DNA from: Bog-473 sp963783965
Lineage (GTDB): Bacteria > Actinomycetota > Acidimicrobiia > Acidimicrobiales > RAAP-2
Assembly: GCA_963783965.1 (NCBI GenBank)
Contig: CAWAPQ010000008.1
Location: forward strand, 62,001-126,000
Direction: 5' to 3'
Length of the DNA stretch: 64,000 nt
In this document: positions 1-8,219 of the stretch, piece after piece
Layout of the letters: the number at the start of each line of letters is the position of its first letter
Position numbering within the stretch: the stretch's first letter is position 1
Position numbers and translations under genes: made by a program
Notes under the pieces: generated by a model
What the model was told of the DNA's origin: nothing
Database searches by the model: none
Seen by the model: the letters and a program-made list of their open reading frames with translations, nothing else

Positions 1-1963
1 CCCATTGCAGGCAGATGGCCGCCTCCGCCTCGTACGTCGCGTGGTGCCGCACGTCGAGCAGCGAACTCACCGCGTCGAAGAGGCGTCCCATGCTCGACGT
101 CGCCACGCACCCCGTCCCGCCTTCGAGTTGGCGGATGAGGACGGCCCGCTCCTCGGGCGGGACTGCGCCCGTCGGTGGCAGGTCCTCCGCCCAGTCGATT
201 CCTGCTGCCCACAGATGCGCCAGCGCGGTCCGGCAGGGTCGACGGATGGCGGCGTCCCCACCGGGTAACGGCACAGTCGCAAGGTGCCCGACGCGCTCGA
301 AGTCGCCATAGCCGGCCACCATGACCTCACCACCCCAGATGGTGCCGTCCGTTCCGAACCCCGTCCCATCGAACGCGATGCCGATGACGGAATGGCCCGC
401 TGGGACCCCGTGCTCGGCCATCACCGACGCGATGTGGGCGTGATGATGCTGGACCTCGGCCACGGGGCGCGGCGAGGCGTCCTCCGCCCAGCGTTTCGTC
501 TGATAACCCGGGTGGGGGTCTGCCGCGAGCTGGGCTGCCGGGATGCCATACAGTCCGGTCAGTTGACGGATCGATCGCTCGAAGGCCGCCCAGGTCTCGA
601 GGCTGCCCATGTCGCCGATGTGCTGGCTCATGAAGGCGTCATTGCCCGATGCGAGGCAGAACGTGTTCTTCAGCTCACCCCCCACCGCCAGCGTGGCCGG
701 AACCGAGAACGGGAGGCGGACCGGGAGGGGTGCGTAGCCCCGTGCACGCCGGATCGGCACCTCGCACCCGCTGCCCGGGTCGGTCTCGAGGACCGAGTCG
801 TCGCACGGGACGTGGATGGGGCGGTCGTGCAGCAGCCACGCGTCGGCGATGGTTCCCAACCGTCGCCGAGCGTCATCGTCCTCGTAACAGATCGGCTCGT
901 CGGTGAGGTTGCCACTCGTCATGACCAACACGTCTGGCACGGGGAACCCGGTACGGACATCCGGGACCGGTGCGAAGAGGAGATGATGCAGCGGCGTATA
1001 GGGGAGCAGCACGCCCAGCCGTGGGTTTCCGGGGGCCACCGACGCCGAAATGACCCCTTCGGCCCGGTCGGTGCGCCGGCGGAGGAGGACGATGGGTCGC
1101 TGGGCCGATGAGAGGAGCGCCGCCTCCGATGAGTCGAGTCGGGCCAGCGTGCGGACAACGTCGAGGTCCCGGGCCATCACGGCGAACGGCTTCGCAATGC
1201 GTTGCTTGCGAGTCCGGAGCCGTTGCACGGCGGCGTCGGAGCGTGCGTCGCAGGCGAGGTGGTAACCCCCGAGACCCTTGATGGCCACGATCTCCCCCCG
1301 CGCCAGGGCCGCCTGGGCGGCGGCGATGGCCGCGTCCGAGCCGACCACCGGATCAGACCCGGCCGAGTGCTCGAACCACAGGCGAGGGCCGCAGTCGGCG
1401 CAGGCGATCGGCTGCGCATGGAAGCGCCGGTCGGCGGAGTCGTGGTACTCGGATGCGCAGGCCTTGCACAGGGTGAACCCGCTCATGGTCGTGTTGGGCC
1501 GGTCGTAGGGGAGGCTGATGGTGATGGTGAAGCGGGGCCCGCAGTTGGTGCAATTGGTGAACGGGTAGCGGGCCCGGCGGTCGTCCGGGTCGAACAGCTC
1601 GGCGAGGCAGTCCCCACACGTCGCGATGTCGGGTGAGACGAACGTCCGGATCATGCCGCGGCCCCGGCTCTCGACGATGGCGAATCCCGTCGCGCCGGTC
1701 GGCGCCATGGAACGGGTGATCACGTCGTCGATCCGGGCCGGACGGGGCGCGTCCGGGACAAGACGGCTCATGAACTCCTCTGTCGCGTTCGACGTGCCCT
1801 CGACCTCAATGAAGACGCCCCGGGTGTCGTTGCCGACGTGGCCGACGAGGTCGAGCTCGGTGGCCAGTCGGTGCACGTAGGGCCTGAACCCGACACCCTG
1901 GACCAGGCCGGCGACGCGGAGTCGAACCCGGACCGCGGCCCCCGACGTGGCCACGCCGCTCAT
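1..1963 (-). CDS. hypF: Carbamoyltransferase HypF, C-terminus cut by window edge
   Basis: HypF uses carbamoyl phosphate to make the cyanide ligands of the [NiFe] site, handing the group to HypE in the cytoplasm. From the ATG at 1963, 654 codons are open to the window edge; the family is usually about 750 residues, so the C-terminus is missing. Visible in order: an acylphosphatase domain with VQGVGFRPYV at residues 21-30; two zinc modules with C-x2-C-x18-C-x2-C spacing (116/119/138/141 and 166/169/188/191); a YrdC-like domain; and the Kae1-like domain with its HHHAH motif near residue 508. The ATG overlaps the hypD stop (ATGA), which implies translational coupling. No frameshift is seen in the visible part. 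Confidence 0.95.
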   Translation of the reverse strand, partial: MSGVATSGAAVRVRLRVAGLVQGVGFRPYVHRLATELDLVGHVGNDTRGVFIEVEGTSNATEEFMSRLVPDAPRPARIDDVITRSMAPTGATGFAIVESRGRGMIRTFVSPDIATCGDCLAELFDPDDRRARYPFTNCTNCGPRFTITISLPYDRPNTTMSGFTLCKACASEYHDSADRRFHAQPIACADCGPRLWFEHSAGSDPVVGSDAAIAAAQAALARGEIVAIKGLGGYHLACDARSDAAVQRLRTRKQRIAKPFAVMARDLDVVRTLARLDSSEAALLSSAQRPIVLLRRRTDRAEGVISASVAPGNPRLGVLLPYTPLHHLLFAPVPDVRTGFPVPDVLVMTSGNLTDEPICYEDDDARRRLGTIADAWLLHDRPIHVPCDDSVLETDPGSGCEVPIRRARGYAPLPVRLPFSVPATLAVGGELKNTFCLASGNDAFMSQHIGDMGSLETWAAFERSIRQLTGLYGIPAAQLAADPHPGYQTKRWAEDASPRPVAEVQHHHAHIASVMAEHGVPAGHSVIGIAFDGTGFGTDGTIWGGEVMVAGYGDFERVGHLATVPLPGGDAAIRRPCRTALAHLWAAGIDWAEDLPPTGAVPPEERAVLIRQLEGGTGCVATSSMGRLFDAVSSLLDVRHHATYEAEAAICLQW

Positions 1964-3099
1964 GCGGGCGATCCGCCGCGCCGCCCCAGGGTCACCGCGG
2001 CCTCCCGGTGCATCCGCCCGAAGTTGTAGTACGCCGCGCACGCTCCCTCCGAGGAGACCATGCAGGTCCCGATGGGGGTCTCGGGGGTGCAGGCAGTGCC
2101 GAACACCTTGCATTCCCAGGGCTTGATCACACCTTTGAGCACCTCGCCGCACTGGCATGCCTTGGGATCCGCCACCCGGACATTGGGAATGGAGTAGCGG
2201 AGTTCGGCGTCGAACGCCGCGAACTCCGGGCGCAGTTTGAGGCCGCTCTGCGCAATGAATCCCAGCCCCCGCCACTCGAAGTGAGGGCGGAGCTCGAAGA
2301 CCTCGGCCAATACGGCCAGGGCGCGGGGGTTCCCTCCCTCGCGGACAACCCGCGAGTATTGGTTCTCGACCTCACATCGGCTCTGGCGGATTTGGATGAG
2401 CAGCATGGCTATCGCCTGCAGGATGTCGAGGGGCTCGAATCCAGCAGTGACCAGTGGGAGCCCGTACTCAGAGGGTACGAACCGGTAGGGACGCTGCCCG
2501 ACCACGGTGGAGACGTGCCCCGGCCCGAGAAAGCCGTCGAGGCGGAGGTCCGGGGACTCGAGGATGGCCCGGAGGGGCGGGACGATCGTCACGTGGTTGG
2601 AGAAGACCGAGAAGTTGGCGACATCCTGCGCTCGGGCTTCGAGCAACGTGAGGGCGGTCGACGGCGCGGTCGTCTCGAAGCCGACGGCAAAGAAGACCAC
2701 GTTGCGGTCCGGGTTCTCCACGGCGATCCGGAGTGCATCGAGAGGCGAGTACACGAAGCGGATGTCAGCCCCGCCGGCCTTGGCCTCGAGCAGGCTGCCT
2801 TTGCTGCCGGGCACGCGCATCATGTCGCCGAACGAGGTGAAGATGACGCCGGGCTCATTGGCGACCGCGATGGCATCGTCCACCCGCCCCATCGGGATAA
2901 CGCAGACCGGGCACCCCGGGCCGTGCACGAGCTCGACGTTGCCCGGGAGGACGTGCTCTATGCCGTGCCGGTAGATGGTGTGGGTGTGGCCGCCGCACAC
3001 CTCCATGAATTTGAAGTCGTCGTCACCGGCCAGCGTCGTGATCTGTGCCACCAACGCAGCGGCCGTCGTCGGGTCCCTGTACTCATCGACGAATCTCAT
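1960..3099 (-). CDS. hypD: Hydrogenase maturation factor HypD
   Basis: HypD is the iron-sulfur scaffold protein that, with HypC, assembles the Fe(CN)2CO unit before insertion into the large subunit. The 379-residue length is normal for the family. Diagnostic motifs are the CGGHTH box with C35, the GPGCPVC box with C63 and C66, and a cysteine-rich C-terminal part (CQCGEVLKG onward) that binds a [4Fe-4S] cluster. The gene follows a small membrane-protein gene by 33 bp and overlaps hypF by 4 bp, so it is late in the leftward hydrogenase operon. Confidence 0.96.
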   Translation of the reverse strand: MRFVDEYRDPTTAAALVAQITTLAGDDDFKFMEVCGGHTHTIYRHGIEHVLPGNVELVHGPGCPVCVIPMGRVDDAIAVANEPGVIFTSFGDMMRVPGSKGSLLEAKAGGADIRFVYSPLDALRIAVENPDRNVVFFAVGFETTAPSTALTLLEARAQDVANFSVFSNHVTIVPPLRAILESPDLRLDGFLGPGHVSTVVGQRPYRFVPSEYGLPLVTAGFEPLDILQAIAMLLIQIRQSRCEVENQYSRVVREGGNPRALAVLAEVFELRPHFEWRGLGFIAQSGLKLRPEFAAFDAELRYSIPNVRVADPKACQCGEVLKGVIKPWECKVFGTACTPETPIGTCMVSSEGACAAYYNFGRMHREAAVTLGRRGGSPA

Positions 3100-3132
3100 C
3101 GGTCAGCGTGCCCTCCCGTTGCCCTCGTCCTC

Positions 3133-3366
3133 CTATGCCACCGGGCGCAGACGTGAGGAGTCGTCCGGAGCACCGAGGATGCCCGTGATCACCTCGATCC
3201 TCTTCTCAAACAGATCGCGGGCGATGGCCAGCGCCCCGTCGGCGAAGTCCCTGACCTCGCTCGACGTCGAGATGGTGTGCCACGCCTCCAGAGTCTCGGA
3301 CCATCCCTCGGGCCCCGCCCGGCACCCGAGCGCGTAGCCGATCATGACGCCGATGACCACTCCCAT
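3133..3366 (-). CDS. Small glycine-zipper membrane protein of the hydrogenase operon
   Basis: This 77-residue protein of unknown function begins with a glycine-rich hydrophobic helix (GVVIGVMIGYALG) that looks like a single membrane span. A predicted helical, charged tail follows. Its start codon shares a base with the hypC stop (TAATG), so it is translated with hypC. Actinobacterial small proteins starting with a similar GYxLGxRAG segment are known to me only as hypothetical. Its place between hypC and hypD suggests a role in hydrogenase assembly or membrane placement, but that is inference from position alone. Confidence 0.75.
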   Translation of the reverse strand: MGVVIGVMIGYALGCRAGPEGWSETLEAWHTISTSSEVRDFADGALAIARDLFEKRIEVITGILGAPDDSSRLRPVA

Positions 3367-3656
3367 TACGTACCTCCCGTCTCACTCGAGATCTTCGATT
3401 GCCAGAACGCGTCCAGTTCGTCGTCGTAGGCCTGACCCATGAGCTGCAGGGAGGCGAGCGCCAATGCGGCCTCGGCCTCGTCGATCTTCGACATGGCAAA
3501 TCCCACGTGAATCAGGACCCAGTCGCCGGGCGCCAGGGACTCGTCCTCGAGCAGGCCGATGTTGACGATCCTCGTCACACCCGACACCTCGACGCGCGCC
3601 AGATGTCCGTTGACTTCCGAAACCTCCTTCAACTGCCCCGGTATCCCCAGACACAT
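3366..3656 (-). CDS. hypC: Hydrogenase maturation chaperone HypC
   Basis: HypC is a small chaperone that binds HypD and the immature large subunit and shuttles the Fe(CN)2CO group. The N-terminus MCLGIPG carries the conserved Cys2, and the OB-fold core follows (GDWVLIHVGFAM). At 96 residues it is slightly longer than many HypC proteins because of a C-terminal tail. It lies 14 bp after the YceI-like gene and overlaps the next gene by one base. I see no second hypC/hypG-type gene in the window. Confidence 0.95.
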   Translation of the reverse strand: MCLGIPGQLKEVSEVNGHLARVEVSGVTRIVNIGLLEDESLAPGDWVLIHVGFAMSKIDEAEAALALASLQLMGQAYDDELDAFWQSKISSETGGT

Positions 3657-3670
3657 GGCGATCTCGTCTC

Positions 3671-4186
3671 CTACTCGTCCTTGACCGCGAAGATCTCCAC
3701 CCGCACCTCGACCTCGGGCTCCACTTTGAGGAGCAGCACCTTGGGCGGCTGCATCCCGAAATCCCTGATGTCGAAGCTCGATGCACCGGCCAGGCGGATG
3801 GTCCGGTCGTCCACCGCGGTGATGTCCATCCGGTCCTCGTGCTTGTGCGCGACACCTCGAAATGTCACCTCACCGCTCACGCGATAGCTGGCGTCCGATC
3901 CGTTGGGCGCGATCCCTTCCAGCTGCCCCTCGATTCTCGGGAACTTCCGTGCGTCAATGCGCTTCTGAAGCTCGCGGTCCTCCATGCGGTTGCCCGACTT
4001 CAGGCGGTCGACAGCCAGGGAGAGCCGCCCCGCCGGCACCGTGGCGGGATCGATCGTTCCCGAGGGCTCCAAGTCCAGATCGACATAGCCCTCGAGGCCA
4101 CTGGTGGTCGAGTGGATCGGGTGCACGTTGGAGCGTGCGTCGATCCACACTTGCGAACGGTCCGGGACAATGGAGTAGCGGGTCAC
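3671..4186 (-). CDS. Cytoplasmic YceI-like lipid-binding protein in hydrogenase operon
   Basis: A YceI-family beta-barrel of about 171 residues. Members of the family bind isoprenoid or other lipophilic ligands, and many are periplasmic. Here the domain starts almost at residue 1 (TRYSIVPDRSQVWIDARS), so no signal peptide is visible and a cytoplasmic location is likely. Family marks include SGNxxxDRELQKRIDARKFP and FDIRDFGM. I chose the GTG at 4186, six bases after the preceding stop; an upstream start at 4264 would overlap the preceding small gene. It is clearly paralogous to the C-terminal half of the regulator at 11228-12403. A role in quinone or lipid handling for H2 oxidation is inference. 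Confidence 0.85.
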   Translation of the reverse strand: MTRYSIVPDRSQVWIDARSNVHPIHSTTSGLEGYVDLDLEPSGTIDPATVPAGRLSLAVDRLKSGNRMEDRELQKRIDARKFPRIEGQLEGIAPNGSDASYRVSGEVTFRGVAHKHEDRMDITAVDDRTIRLAGASSFDIRDFGMQPPKVLLLKVEPEVEVRVEIFAVKDE

Positions 4187-4191
4187 GGCAG

Positions 4192-4311
4192 CTACATCCG
4201 CCGCATTGTCACGTAGCGGCGGATGTCCGGGAACGAGCGGGCCACGACCAACATGGCGCCGCACAGCGCCAACACGATCAGCCCGGCGAACACGTACCCC
4301 GCGACGTTCAC
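4192..4311 (-). CDS. Tiny single-span membrane protein B (DUF6893-like)
   Basis: A 39-codon gene starting at GTG 4311 and ending with TAG at 4192-4194. It encodes one hydrophobic helix (GYVFAGLIVLALCGAMLVV) and then the tail SFPDIRRYVTMRRM. The tail matches that of the tiny gene just upstream (SLPDIARYLKMREM), so the two are tandem paralogues. Only one base separates the stop of the first from the GTG of this one. The shape resembles the short actinobacterial DUF6893 proteins, as far as I remember that family. Its function is unknown; the operon position suggests membrane docking or assembly of the hydrogenase. Confidence 0.75.
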   Translation of the reverse strand: MNVAGYVFAGLIVLALCGAMLVVARSFPDIRRYVTMRRM

Positions 4312-4312
4312 C

Positions 4313-4417
4313 TCACATCTCCCTCATCTTGAGGTAGCGGGCGATGTCGGGCAGCGACTTGATCACGAGGCCGGCCACCGCGGCGAGAATCAATGAAGCA
4401 AAGAAACGACGGATCAT
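4313..4417 (-). CDS. Tiny single-span membrane protein A (DUF6893-like)
   Basis: A 34-codon gene starting at ATG 4417, whose ATG overlaps the stop of the protease gene (ATGA), and ending with TGA at 4313-4315. It has a positively charged start (MIRRFF), one hydrophobic helix and the tail SLPDIARYLKMREM. The PDI-x-RY-x2-MR-x-M tail is shared with the next gene. The inside-positive start and the short basic tail fit a single-span inner-membrane protein. Conservation of the tail in two adjacent copies argues that both are real genes. Confidence 0.75.
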   Translation of the reverse strand: MIRRFFASLILAAVAGLVIKSLPDIARYLKMREM

Positions 4418-4926
4418 CGGACAGATCCCCTTTCGGCGGGTTGGGCATTTTCAGAAATGACTTCGAGACACAGGTCGGCCGCGGCGCTGATCGCCGCTTC
4501 GACTGCAGGAGAGAGCCCAATGCCCTCGTCGAGATCGCCCGGCTGGCATCCGACGATGACGATGCGATCGACGGAGCCTCCGAGGTGGGCCAGGGTGGCG
4601 AGGACGATGTCGGGGCTCATGGTGTGGGCGTCGACGGTCGGCAGGGCACCGCCCGCGGAGTCCGACGGGTGCATGGACAGGGGCTCCGCATCGATCACCG
4701 CGAGTGTCCCTGGGGCCTCACCCATGGGCATGGCATCGACCAGGATGAGCGAGTCGCAACCCTCGAGAAGGTCGTAGGCGAGGTGGATGCCCCGGATCCC
4801 GTAGTCCTCGACTCGCACTCCGTCCGGGAGCGCCCGGCCGGAGAGTTCATGAACCACCTCGACACCGAAGGCGTCGTCCGACAGGAAGATGTTCCCGATG
4901 CCCGCGACGAGCGTGTGGCCGGTCAC
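4414..4926 (-). CDS. Hydrogenase large-subunit maturation protease (HybD/HyaD family)
   Basis: An endopeptidase of the M52 family (170 residues) that removes the C-terminal tail of the large subunit once nickel is inserted. The N-terminal GIGNIFLSDDAFGVEV signature, the Asp near residue 64 (ILVDAM) and His101 (DAHTMSP) correspond to the metal-sensing residues of HybD. The large subunit at 8220-10007 carries a 25-residue extension after its last active-site motif, which fits this protease as its processing partner. Translation starts with a GTG that overlaps the previous stop (GTGA). Confidence 0.93.
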   Translation of the reverse strand: MTGHTLVAGIGNIFLSDDAFGVEVVHELSGRALPDGVRVEDYGIRGIHLAYDLLEGCDSLILVDAMPMGEAPGTLAVIDAEPLSMHPSDSAGGALPTVDAHTMSPDIVLATLAHLGGSVDRIVIVGCQPGDLDEGIGLSPAVEAAISAAADLCLEVISENAQPAERGSVR

Positions 4927-6371
4927 GGTCGGATCTCATCGTCGGGCCGGCTCGGTATCGGTTCGACCTCGTCCGGCCGGAAGTAGAGGTAACGGCCCTG
5001 CCACATGAGCTCGCTCGCGGCCGGGTCGCCGTCGAGCGTGACGGCGAGGTGGACACCGCCATCGACATCGGCGAACACGCCGGCCACGGTGCCGCACCGG
5101 CCGTCGAGGAACATGTCCTGCGCATCCGCCTGTCCTGACGGGTGGAGCCGGACCGTCGACCCCTGTGCCAGCTCGATCCCTCCCACGCACACCGAGTCCG
5201 TCCAGGGATCGACGGACTCGTCGGAGGCCGGGTCCCACCAAGGGGCGGGAACTGTTTCGGGCGTGGTCGATTCCGGCTCCACAGGGCGCATCTGCCCGTG
5301 GAGGCGCCCCATCGTTTCGGGTGACAGTGCGTCACAGCGGTCGATGATGGCGGCGGCGCGGGCGTCTGTCCCCCGTGCCTCTGCCTTCTCGGCGTCGGTG
5401 AGCGTCATCACCCGCAGGGCCAAGATCTCGTCGATCTCGAGCGAGTCGTACAGATCACCCGGGCTCTGGTCCGCTACCTCGGGGTGGTCGTAGAGGATGA
5501 TCGGCGAGGAGAGCACGACGTCATTGGTGCCGATGAGAACCGGGTACGCGCCCTCGCTCCGGCAGGCCAGGGCCGCTCGGGCAGCACCATCGGGAGGATC
5601 GAGAAGAGACACGAACGTCGCCCCGTCGAGGGCCAGCATGGTGTGCACCGCCACCAGGCTCTGGGGCACGACGTCGACTCTCCGGATGGAAGCGTCGGCG
5701 CACGTTGTGGCGTTCTCGACCGTCACCGTCACCTTGACGTAGGGCGAGCCGTCCGTTGCGGGCGCCGTGGCCACCCGGACCACGCCGTCTACGGCGAATC
5801 GCTCACGAACGAAGCGACCGGCCAGTGTCCCATCCGCCCTGTGGACGCTCTCGGTCTCTGATCCGCCCTCGAGGTGGAACGAGAGCTCGTCGGCGGCCGC
5901 GCCGCCTGGGGGGATGACGAGCGGACGCAGGTCCACCACGCGGTCGACCGCTTCATCCCACTCGACGTGGGATGTCCCGTCCACCTCGAGGGCATCAACG
6001 GGTCCGAAGGCGGGCTCGCGGGAAAGGGGAACCGTCCCGCTCAGTCGAGCCTCAACTCTGCGGCGCTGTGTCTGCAGGCACCGGACGCGTACCCGGAGGA
6101 TCGGACGGTCGCGCCTGTCGCGCTGGTCGCCCAGGTCGGCGAGACATTCGGTCCGGGCCGACCAACGTTCGGACCCGTCGGCCTCGCTGTAGGCACGAGG
6201 TGCGAGCACGCCCCACTGGAAGCGCACCTGGTTCTTCCGGGAGGAAGCCCGGTAGGGGTACAGGACGTACCCCTCGTAGAGGACCGCGTCAGCCACCGCC
6301 CTCGCCGCCTCGAAACGGTCCTCCTCGAGCCCGGCCATTGATTGAAGGGATCTCGTGCTGGTGGCGCTCAT
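4923..6371 (-). CDS. Conserved hydrogenase-locus protein of unknown function (482 aa)
   Basis: A 482-residue soluble protein with no signal peptide or membrane span. Near the N-terminus it has the distinctive stretch LYEGYVLYPYRASSRKNQ, followed by FQWGVLAP. A middle part is rich in beta strands, and the last 90 residues look like a separate small barrel (GGIELAQGSTVRLHP to RYLYFRPDEV). I recall similar proteins beside actinobacterial group 1h hydrogenases, without a known role. I took the ATG at 6371, which overlaps the stop of the upstream gene (ATGA); a longer frame to 6797 only overlaps that gene. It is probably needed for assembly or electron transfer of Hhy, by context only. Confidence 0.85.
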   Translation of the reverse strand: MSATSTRSLQSMAGLEEDRFEAARAVADAVLYEGYVLYPYRASSRKNQVRFQWGVLAPRAYSEADGSERWSARTECLADLGDQRDRRDRPILRVRVRCLQTQRRRVEARLSGTVPLSREPAFGPVDALEVDGTSHVEWDEAVDRVVDLRPLVIPPGGAAADELSFHLEGGSETESVHRADGTLAGRFVRERFAVDGVVRVATAPATDGSPYVKVTVTVENATTCADASIRRVDVVPQSLVAVHTMLALDGATFVSLLDPPDGAARAALACRSEGAYPVLIGTNDVVLSSPIILYDHPEVADQSPGDLYDSLEIDEILALRVMTLTDAEKAEARGTDARAAAIIDRCDALSPETMGRLHGQMRPVEPESTTPETVPAPWWDPASDESVDPWTDSVCVGGIELAQGSTVRLHPSGQADAQDMFLDGRCGTVAGVFADVDGGVHLAVTLDGDPAASELMWQGRYLYFRPDEVEPIPSRPDDEIRP

Positions 6372-7009
6372 GGCTGCCCCTCCTCGGCCTCCTTGAGGAG
6401 CTGAGCGAAGGCCTGATCCCACGTCGGAAGGCCGCGCAGTGCCCGGAACCGCTGTAAATCGTCCAGCGTGTCGCGTCGCACACGAACGAAGCCGCTTCCG
6501 GGGAAGTAGGCGTCCATGGTGCTGCGCCAGACGGCAACGGGCAGGCGGTGCGAGGACTCCGTCGACCATGAGAGTGGCTCGGCCGAAAATCCCGACGAGC
6601 CCTGCGTGAAGACGGTTCCCGAGAAGAGGAAGAGGAGAGGTATGTCGCCGTCGCCCAGCGCGTGCATGTACTTGGCGCCGGCTACCTCGAAGTCGTAGGT
6701 GCACACGACGGGAAGGTCGAACTCGGTGTTGCCATCGAACCGGCCGATCATCGATGAGACGTGCGTCCACAGGAATGGGCGCAGGGAGTTTCCCCATTGC
6801 GGTGTCTCCCCGAACAATTCGTAGAGGTTCTCCTCCTCATGCTCGCTGTACTGCCGGCGTTGCGGCTCGATCCGGATCTGGCAGTGCAGGGCGACTGCGT
6901 GCACGCGCTTCCCGCCGGCTTCCTCCGCCCGTGTCCGGAACATGATCGTCGGCACGGCGGCGTGCGGCTCGGTGCGGGCGTCCAGCACCTCGAAGTGCAG
7001 GTCGCTCAC
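6368..7009 (-). CDS. DUF6084-like hydrogenase-locus protein
   Basis: A 213-residue protein starting at a GTG that overlaps the previous stop (GTGA). It resembles the DUF6084 proteins found beside actinobacterial Hhy hydrogenases; the ALHCQIRIEPQRRQYS stretch is the most recognisable part. There is no signal peptide, transmembrane helix or cofactor motif. The segment with FLWTHVSSMIGRFDG and the tail DTLDDLQRFRALRGLPTW are further landmarks. Its function is unknown; strict co-location with hhyL suggests a maturation or interaction partner. Confidence 0.85.
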   Translation of the reverse strand: MSDLHFEVLDARTEPHAAVPTIMFRTRAEEAGGKRVHAVALHCQIRIEPQRRQYSEHEEENLYELFGETPQWGNSLRPFLWTHVSSMIGRFDGNTEFDLPVVCTYDFEVAGAKYMHALGDGDIPLLFLFSGTVFTQGSSGFSAEPLSWSTESSHRLPVAVWRSTMDAYFPGSGFVRVRRDTLDDLQRFRALRGLPTWDQAFAQLLKEAEEGQP

Positions 7010-7638
7010 TGCGCCCGCGCTTTGATGTCGGCGAAGAAGTCATCGAGTTTCCGGTTGGCCTCGGTGCCGCCGTCGAAACCGCGCCACAGCCTCCGGAGGT
7101 GCCCGACGAGCTCGTAGCAGGCGTCGATCGGCACGATGTAGCACTCGGCCCCGCGATCGCCCCGGTTGCTGGCCGCACGGACGAGGAACGCCTCGACATC
7201 GGGCTGCATGGTCGCCAGTTGCGAGTTGGCCACGAACAGATCCGTCCAGGTGTCCAACGGGAGCTCCGACTCGGTGGCTCCCGCTGGACCGGGGTAGAAC
7301 GCGGCGACCCGTTCGAGTTCGGAGTTGAGGAAGAAGAAGGCGACACTGACCGGAATCTGGAGGCTGTCCCATTGGGACGGGGACAGCTCGAAGTCGGGAA
7401 ACGCAAGGTACCGCTCGGGCACGCTGCGGAAGTGATCGCCGCCGGCACCCTGCGACTCGAAGAGGAGAAAGCACCCGCGACAGGCGCACAGCAAGGTCCT
7501 GGACCGCAGGTCGACGAGGTGGCGGTGCTCGCTGGCGATCCTGTCGGAGCACAGCTCGCATCGTTCCTCTGCGGGGGCGGTTTCACGGCTAGGGCTGCTG
7601 GCGCGGATGCGCTGCAGCACGGCGATGGGGTCGGTCAT
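7006..7638 (-). CDS. DUF5947-like cysteine-rich hydrogenase-locus protein
   Basis: A 210-residue protein resembling DUF5947. The N-terminal part has C27-x2-C30 (CELCSDRI) followed by C51, C53 and C56 (LLCACRGCFLLF), spacing that would suit a zinc or iron-sulfur site. The rest is acidic and globular, ending in a helical tail. I chose ATG 7638 because it overlaps the NifU-like stop (ATGA); an in-frame extension to 7827 would lie inside the upstream gene. With the NifU-like neighbour it may help cluster insertion into the small subunit, but this is inference. Confidence 0.85.
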   Translation of the reverse strand: MTDPIAVLQRIRASSPSRETAPAEERCELCSDRIASEHRHLVDLRSRTLLCACRGCFLLFESQGAGGDHFRSVPERYLAFPDFELSPSQWDSLQIPVSVAFFFLNSELERVAAFYPGPAGATESELPLDTWTDLFVANSQLATMQPDVEAFLVRAASNRGDRGAECYIVPIDACYELVGHLRRLWRGFDGGTEANRKLDDFFADIKARAQ

Positions 7639-8207
7639 CGGATCGCCACCTCGGTCGGGCATGCGTCGTAGTGCGTCTTCTTGAACCCAAGCGCGATGGG
7701 CACCCCCACGGCATCGTCCGCGCTCGACTCCTCGACGACGATCCGGGTCACCTCCGGCGCCGCTTCCAAAATGGCCACCTCGACGGCGCCGCGCAATGTG
7801 GCGGCCGAGGACGGACATCCGTCGCAATTCCCAAGGAGCCGGAGTTTGACGGCACCGAGCTGATCGTCGACCGCCAGGAGCTCGACGTCGCCGCCGTGTC
7901 GGCCGAGGAAGGGCCGCACCGACTCGAGTGCTTCCTCCACCCGGACCTCGAGCGGTTCAGGGTGGAGGCCCTGGACGAGGAGAAGGCTGGCGACCAGCTC
8001 GTCGGCGGTGAAGTCGACCACCAAGTCGGGCGTCCGCGCCTGGGCGATCTCGACCATGCGTGCCAGCCCGGCCCCGTAGAGATCGGAGACCAGGCGCAAC
8101 AGCTCTTCCGCCAGGTCGAGGGAACGCGGATCCGCAACGGCCTGGAGTTCGGCTAATGCCTGTTCGATCCGGTCACCGCTCGCTCGGAGATTCTGGGGTG
8201 CAGGCAT
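7635..8207 (-). CDS. NifU-like iron-sulfur scaffold protein
   Basis: A 190-residue protein with a NifU C-terminal-type domain (about residues 90-165) containing GNCDGCPSS, in which C128 and C131 are the expected cluster ligands. The N-terminal 85 residues are helical and not typical of Nfu alone. The C-terminal tail adds a further cysteine (HYDACPTE). It is encoded 12 bp after hhyL, so it probably delivers iron-sulfur clusters to the Hhy small subunit, which needs three of them. That role is inferred from domain and position. Confidence 0.9.
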   Translation of the reverse strand: MPAPQNLRASGDRIEQALAELQAVADPRSLDLAEELLRLVSDLYGAGLARMVEIAQARTPDLVVDFTADELVASLLLVQGLHPEPLEVRVEEALESVRPFLGRHGGDVELLAVDDQLGAVKLRLLGNCDGCPSSAATLRGAVEVAILEAAPEVTRIVVEESSADDAVGVPIALGFKKTHYDACPTEVAIR

Positions 8208-8219
8208 CGCTCCGGGCGA

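Noticed and set aside
284..1111. Plus-strand open frame opposite hypF
   Set aside because: Antisense shadow of hypF; the minus strand gives a complete HypF domain series here.
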